From assembly GCA_963776375.1 (NCBI GenBank), contig CAVZMF010000001.1, positions 124,001 to 188,000 on the forward strand: a stretch of DNA of 64,000 bases, given 5' to 3'. The position numbers and the translations under genes were made by a program. This stretch comes from PALSA-612 sp963776375 (GTDB lineage Bacteria > Actinomycetota > Thermoleophilia > Gaiellales > Gaiellaceae). Under the pieces are notes generated by a model. The model did not search any database, had not been told where the DNA came from, and worked only from the letters and a program-made list of their open reading frames with translations. Below, piece by piece: positions 61,862-64,000 of this stretch. Each line of letters begins with the position of its first letter. The first letter of the stretch is position 1.

Positions 61862-63376
61862 GTGGCGAGGGCATCGGATGGGAACGTTACGCGGGTGGAT
61901 GGGTATGTGCGTGTGTCGCGGCGGGCGGGTCGTGAGGGGGAGTCGTTCATTTCGCCGGAGGTGCAGCGGAAGAAGATTGCCGACTGGGCGAAGCTGCATG
62001 AGGTGGAGATCGTGCAGTGGTGGGAGGAGATCGACCAGTCGGGTGCCAAGTTGGAGCGGCCGCTGTTTCAGGAGGCGCTGGCGCGTTGTGAGCGCGGGGA
62101 GAGCGGGAGGCATCGTTGTTGCCCGGCTGGATCGGTTTGCCCGGTCGGCGGTGGATGCGTTGGAGTCGATCAAGCGGTTGAACGAGGCCGGGGCGAGGTT
62201 GGTGTCGGTGGAGGACAACTTCGATGGGTCGACGCCGATGGGCGGTTTGCGATCGGGATCTTGACCTTGATCGCCGAGCTTGAGCTGGAGCGGATCAAGG
62301 AGAACTGGGGCATGGCGGTCAGGGAGGCGATCGGTCGTGGCGTGTACATCGCCGCCCGTGTCCCGGTGGGGTATCGCAAGGACGAGAAGACGGGGCGGCT
62401 GGTGCGGCATGAGCCGGAGGCATCGGTGCTTGCGGAGGTGTTTCGGAGGCGTGCGACTGGCGCTTCTTGGGAGTCGCTCGCCGGTTTTCTCGAGGAGAGT
62501 GGCGTGTATCCGTCGACGGGGAACAAGGTTTGGTCGCGTCCGGGGGTCGCGGGCATGGTCAAGAACCGCGCGTATCTGGGGGAGGCGCGGCAGGGCGCGA
62601 TCGTCAATCCGAGTGCGCATGAGCCGATCGTGACCCAGGCAGAGTTCGACGCCGCCCAGGGTGGCCGCACCCTGCTCAGGCCCGTACATGACGGCTCGAT
62701 CGCCTCCAAGGCGCTGTTGGGCGGGCTCGCCCGCTGCGCCGGCTGCGGCCACACGTTGAAGGTGACGGGTAACGGCAGGCCTGGTCAGCGCTTCCCGGTC
62801 TACTACTGCATCGGCCGCTACGCAAAAGGAATGTGCCCGGCCAGAGCATCGATTCGAGCTTCCTACCTGGACGAGTTCGTCGAAGAGCAAGTCCTCGCTG
62901 CGCTGGAGGCGGAAGACGGGCTGCTGGCGCAGGCGGTCGAGTCGTCGCAGGCGATCGAGCAGGCCGCCCGAGCAGTCGAGGATGCCGAGCACGAACTCGA
63001 CCTCTATGTCAGTAACCCGAAGCTGCTTTCCATTCTCGGCGAGCAGAAGTTCGTCGAGGGCGTCGAAGCGCGGCAGAACGCTCTCGACCAGGCTCGGGCA
63101 CTGCTCGCTGGCCTCAGGGCGCAGAGCGTGGTCAGCGAGGAGCTGTTGAGCGGTGACCTCGTCCAGGTCTGGCCGCAGTTGACGATCGAGGAGAAACGGA
63201 AGCTCCTGCACGGACTGCTCGACCGCGTCGTTCTCCGCCGCGCAAACGCCCGCGGCAAGAGACGCCGTTCCGGTCGCGGATCGCACGCAGATCGTGCTGC
63301 GCGGCAACGTGCTGCTCGAGCCCGTCAGCACGTCGACTCCTTGAACCGGGGTTGTGGGCTTATCACCCTTTGCTAA
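61862..63376 (+). CDS. Large serine recombinase with two compensating frameshifts
   Basis: This is a large serine recombinase. The N-terminal resolvase domain has the nucleophile S19 in Y-V-R-V-S, then a Recombinase domain (G-R-G-V-Y-I-A-A-R-V-P-V-G-Y), a zinc ribbon (C-A-G-C-G-H then Y-Y-C and C-P-A) and a coiled-coil tail. From about 62106 to 62248 the correct sequence (G-I-V-V-A-R-L-D-R-F-A-R-S, then V-S-V-E-D-N-F-D-G-S) lies in another frame, caused by one extra G near 62106 and one lost base near 62245. The long frame stays open but scrambles about 46 catalytic-domain residues, so the gene is either miscalled or inactive. The first half is G/T-rich with codon use unlike its neighbours, a sign of transfer. 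Confidence 0.8.
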   Translation: MARASDGNVTRVDGYVRVSRRAGREGESFISPEVQRKKIADWAKLHEVEIVQWWEEIDQSGAKLERPLFQEALARCERGESGRHRCCPAGSVCPVGGGCVGVDQAVERGRGEVGVGGGQLRWVDADGRFAIGILTLIAELELERIKENWGMAVREAIGRGVYIAARVPVGYRKDEKTGRLVRHEPEASVLAEVFRRRATGASWESLAGFLEESGVYPSTGNKVWSRPGVAGMVKNRAYLGEARQGAIVNPSAHEPIVTQAEFDAAQGGRTLLRPVHDGSIASKALLGGLARCAGCGHTLKVTGNGRPGQRFPVYYCIGRYAKGMCPARASIRASYLDEFVEEQVLAALEAEDGLLAQAVESSQAIEQAARAVEDAEHELDLYVSNPKLLSILGEQKFVEGVEARQNALDQARALLAGLRAQSVVSEELLSGDLVQVWPQLTIEEKRKLLHGLLDRVVLRRANARGKRRRSGRGSHADRAARQRAARARQHVDSLNRGCGLITLC

Positions 63377-63404
63377 CTTCGGTCGGCCGTGCTCTAGGCC
63401 GATC

Positions 63405-63476
63405 GGGCGGGCGGGGAGCTTGCAAGAGGTTGTCCTCCCTCCTCTTGCGGAGACAGAACCTTCCCGCCCTCCCGGG
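63405..63476. other. Nested inverted repeats after the recombinase
   Basis: An inner stem GCAAGAGG (63422-63429) / CCTCTTGC (63441-63448) with an 11-base loop sits within an outer GC stem (GGGCGGG at 63409-63415 with CCCGCCC at 63463-63469). It lies in the 150-base non-coding stretch between the recombinase and the next small gene. It may be a terminator, a small RNA or an attachment site of the mobile element. Confidence 0.45.
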
Positions 63477-63526
63477 CCTTGGCGGTTTAGGCTGCTCGTC
63501 GCTTGAGTTCGGTCAGCTTCAAGATC

Positions 63527-63802
63527 ATGGATTCCCCGGTGGTGGACGTGCCGGTCGGGGACGCGGCGCAGCTGGGTTTGCACCTGGCGGTATTCGGCTC
63601 TGATCAGGAGATGCCGCGTTCCCGGCTGTTGGCAGAGAAGATCGCGACCGCCGTTTCGCTCGCCGGACGAGACGACACCGCGATCTTGCACCTGACCGAA
63701 AGCCAGAAAGCTGACGTCTCGCTCGCGCTCGACGCGATGATCGATGACAGAGCCGGTAACCTCAGCGAACCGTTAATCGCGCTGCGTGCCGCCTGCCGCT
63801 AG
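63527..63802 (+). CDS. Small hypothetical protein
   Basis: A 91-residue open frame starts at the ATG at 63527 (a TTG at 63503 is possible). It ends N-L-S-E-P-L-I-A-L-R-A-A-C-R. The central part is helical and acidic, with no recognised domain and no membrane segment. It lies just downstream of the recombinase and structured region, so it could be cargo of the element. I do not recognise its family. Confidence 0.5.
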   Translation: MDSPVVDVPVGDAAQLGLHLAVFGSDQEMPRSRLLAEKIATAVSLAGRDDTAILHLTESQKADVSLALDAMIDDRAGNLSEPLIALRAACR

Positions 63803-63942
63803 TACGCACACTCGAAAGACGCGAAATCATCGCTGTTCGCGAGTGCCCGATTGTGCTTGCACGATCTTCGTGCTTATAGCAAAGGAATACTCCATGGTGT
63901 GTGTAATCTTGCTGGAACGTTCGATCGACGAAGGAGACCATC

Positions 63943-64000
63943 ATGGCTCGAAAGACTGTGCTTGTCTGCGACAACTGCGGCAAGGAAATCGAGGAAGGCA
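63943..64000 (+). CDS. Zinc-ribbon protein, N-terminal part
   Basis: The ATG at 63943 follows a clear AAGGAG site (63930-63935) and opens M-A-R-K-T-V-L-V-C-D-N-C-G-K-E-I-E-E-G before the window ends. The C-D-N-C-G pair begins a zinc ribbon seen in small actinobacterial proteins. Only 19 residues are visible, so the rest of the protein and its role are not known. Confidence 0.6.
   Translation, partial: MARKTVLVCDNCGKEIEEG

Noticed and set aside
60419..63691. A 1090-codon open frame on the minus strand
   Set aside because: Most of it is antisense to the recombinase and lies across the dehydrogenase gene in another frame; only its last 117 codons (the lipoprotein) are supported.

Overview
The window is a GC-rich chromosomal segment with tightly packed genes, many stop/start overlaps (ATGA, GTGA, TTGA, CTGA) and high-GC third positions. 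It looks like a soil actinobacterium. A glutaminyl-tRNA synthetase, many carbohydrate ABC transporters and a small zinc-ribbon gene at the right edge would fit the Thermoleophilia branch, but that placement is inference. No rRNA, tRNA, CRISPR array or prophage was seen, and no gene-free stretch exceeds 300 bases; the longest is 25898-26189.

Layout. 1-1636: partial LarA-like gene, DUF2238 membrane protein, OsmC protein. 1672-9873: GH1 beta-glucosidase divergent from an Opp/Dpp-type ABC transporter (binding protein, two permeases, two ATPases) that ends in a GH130 phosphorylase, read as an oligosaccharide uptake and cleavage locus. 9870-20897: a long minus-strand array headed by an IclR regulator. 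It holds a corrinoid protein, a methyltetrahydrofolate:corrinoid methyltransferase, a RACo-like corrinoid activator and a small PF13769 protein, then a TIM-barrel isomerase, a Gfo/Idh/MocA oxidoreductase, two SDRs, a DUF4432 epimerase-like protein and glnS. 20993-25897: metallo-beta-lactamase-fold hydrolase, URO-D family methyltransferase overlapping a YjhG-type sugar-acid dehydratase, and a GntR/FCD regulator. 26190-35043: carbohydrate ABC transporter with two ATPases, two more URO-D proteins and a second corrinoid protein. 35040-57139: about 22 consecutive minus-strand genes: LeuC/LeuD-like dehydratase, a free lipoyl domain, E1 alpha and beta subunits, M24 peptidase, SDR, a third ABC transporter, TrmB-like regulator, aldehyde dehydrogenase, AceE-like enzyme, VOC protein, several SDRs, an alcohol dehydrogenase, TIM-barrel isomerases and a MetE-like protein. 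57193-61794: RraA-like protein, second MetE-like protein, M20 hydrolase, CoxG-like protein, lipoprotein and alcohol dehydrogenase. 61862-64000: a serine recombinase with compensating frameshifts, a structured non-coding stretch, a small hypothetical gene and a partial zinc-ribbon gene.

How the genes may work together. Methyl-transfer parts (three URO-D proteins, two corrinoid proteins, a pterin methyltransferase, a corrinoid reductive activator and two MetE-like proteins) are physically woven into sugar and sugar-acid catabolism. The simplest reading is corrinoid-dependent removal of O-methyl groups from methylated sugars, cyclitols or sugar acids, with the methyl passed to tetrahydrofolate (or homocysteine) and the freed sugar oxidised by the neighbouring dehydrogenases and dehydratase. 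This is inference; no substrate can be read from the sequence.

Quality note. Single-base frameshifts, nearly all apparent one-base insertions, occur at about 3.8-8.5 kb (six) and very densely at about 45.94-55.79 kb. The genes between about 9 and 45.9 kb are clean. Products in the dense block were pieced together across frames, so their lengths and internal detail are less certain.
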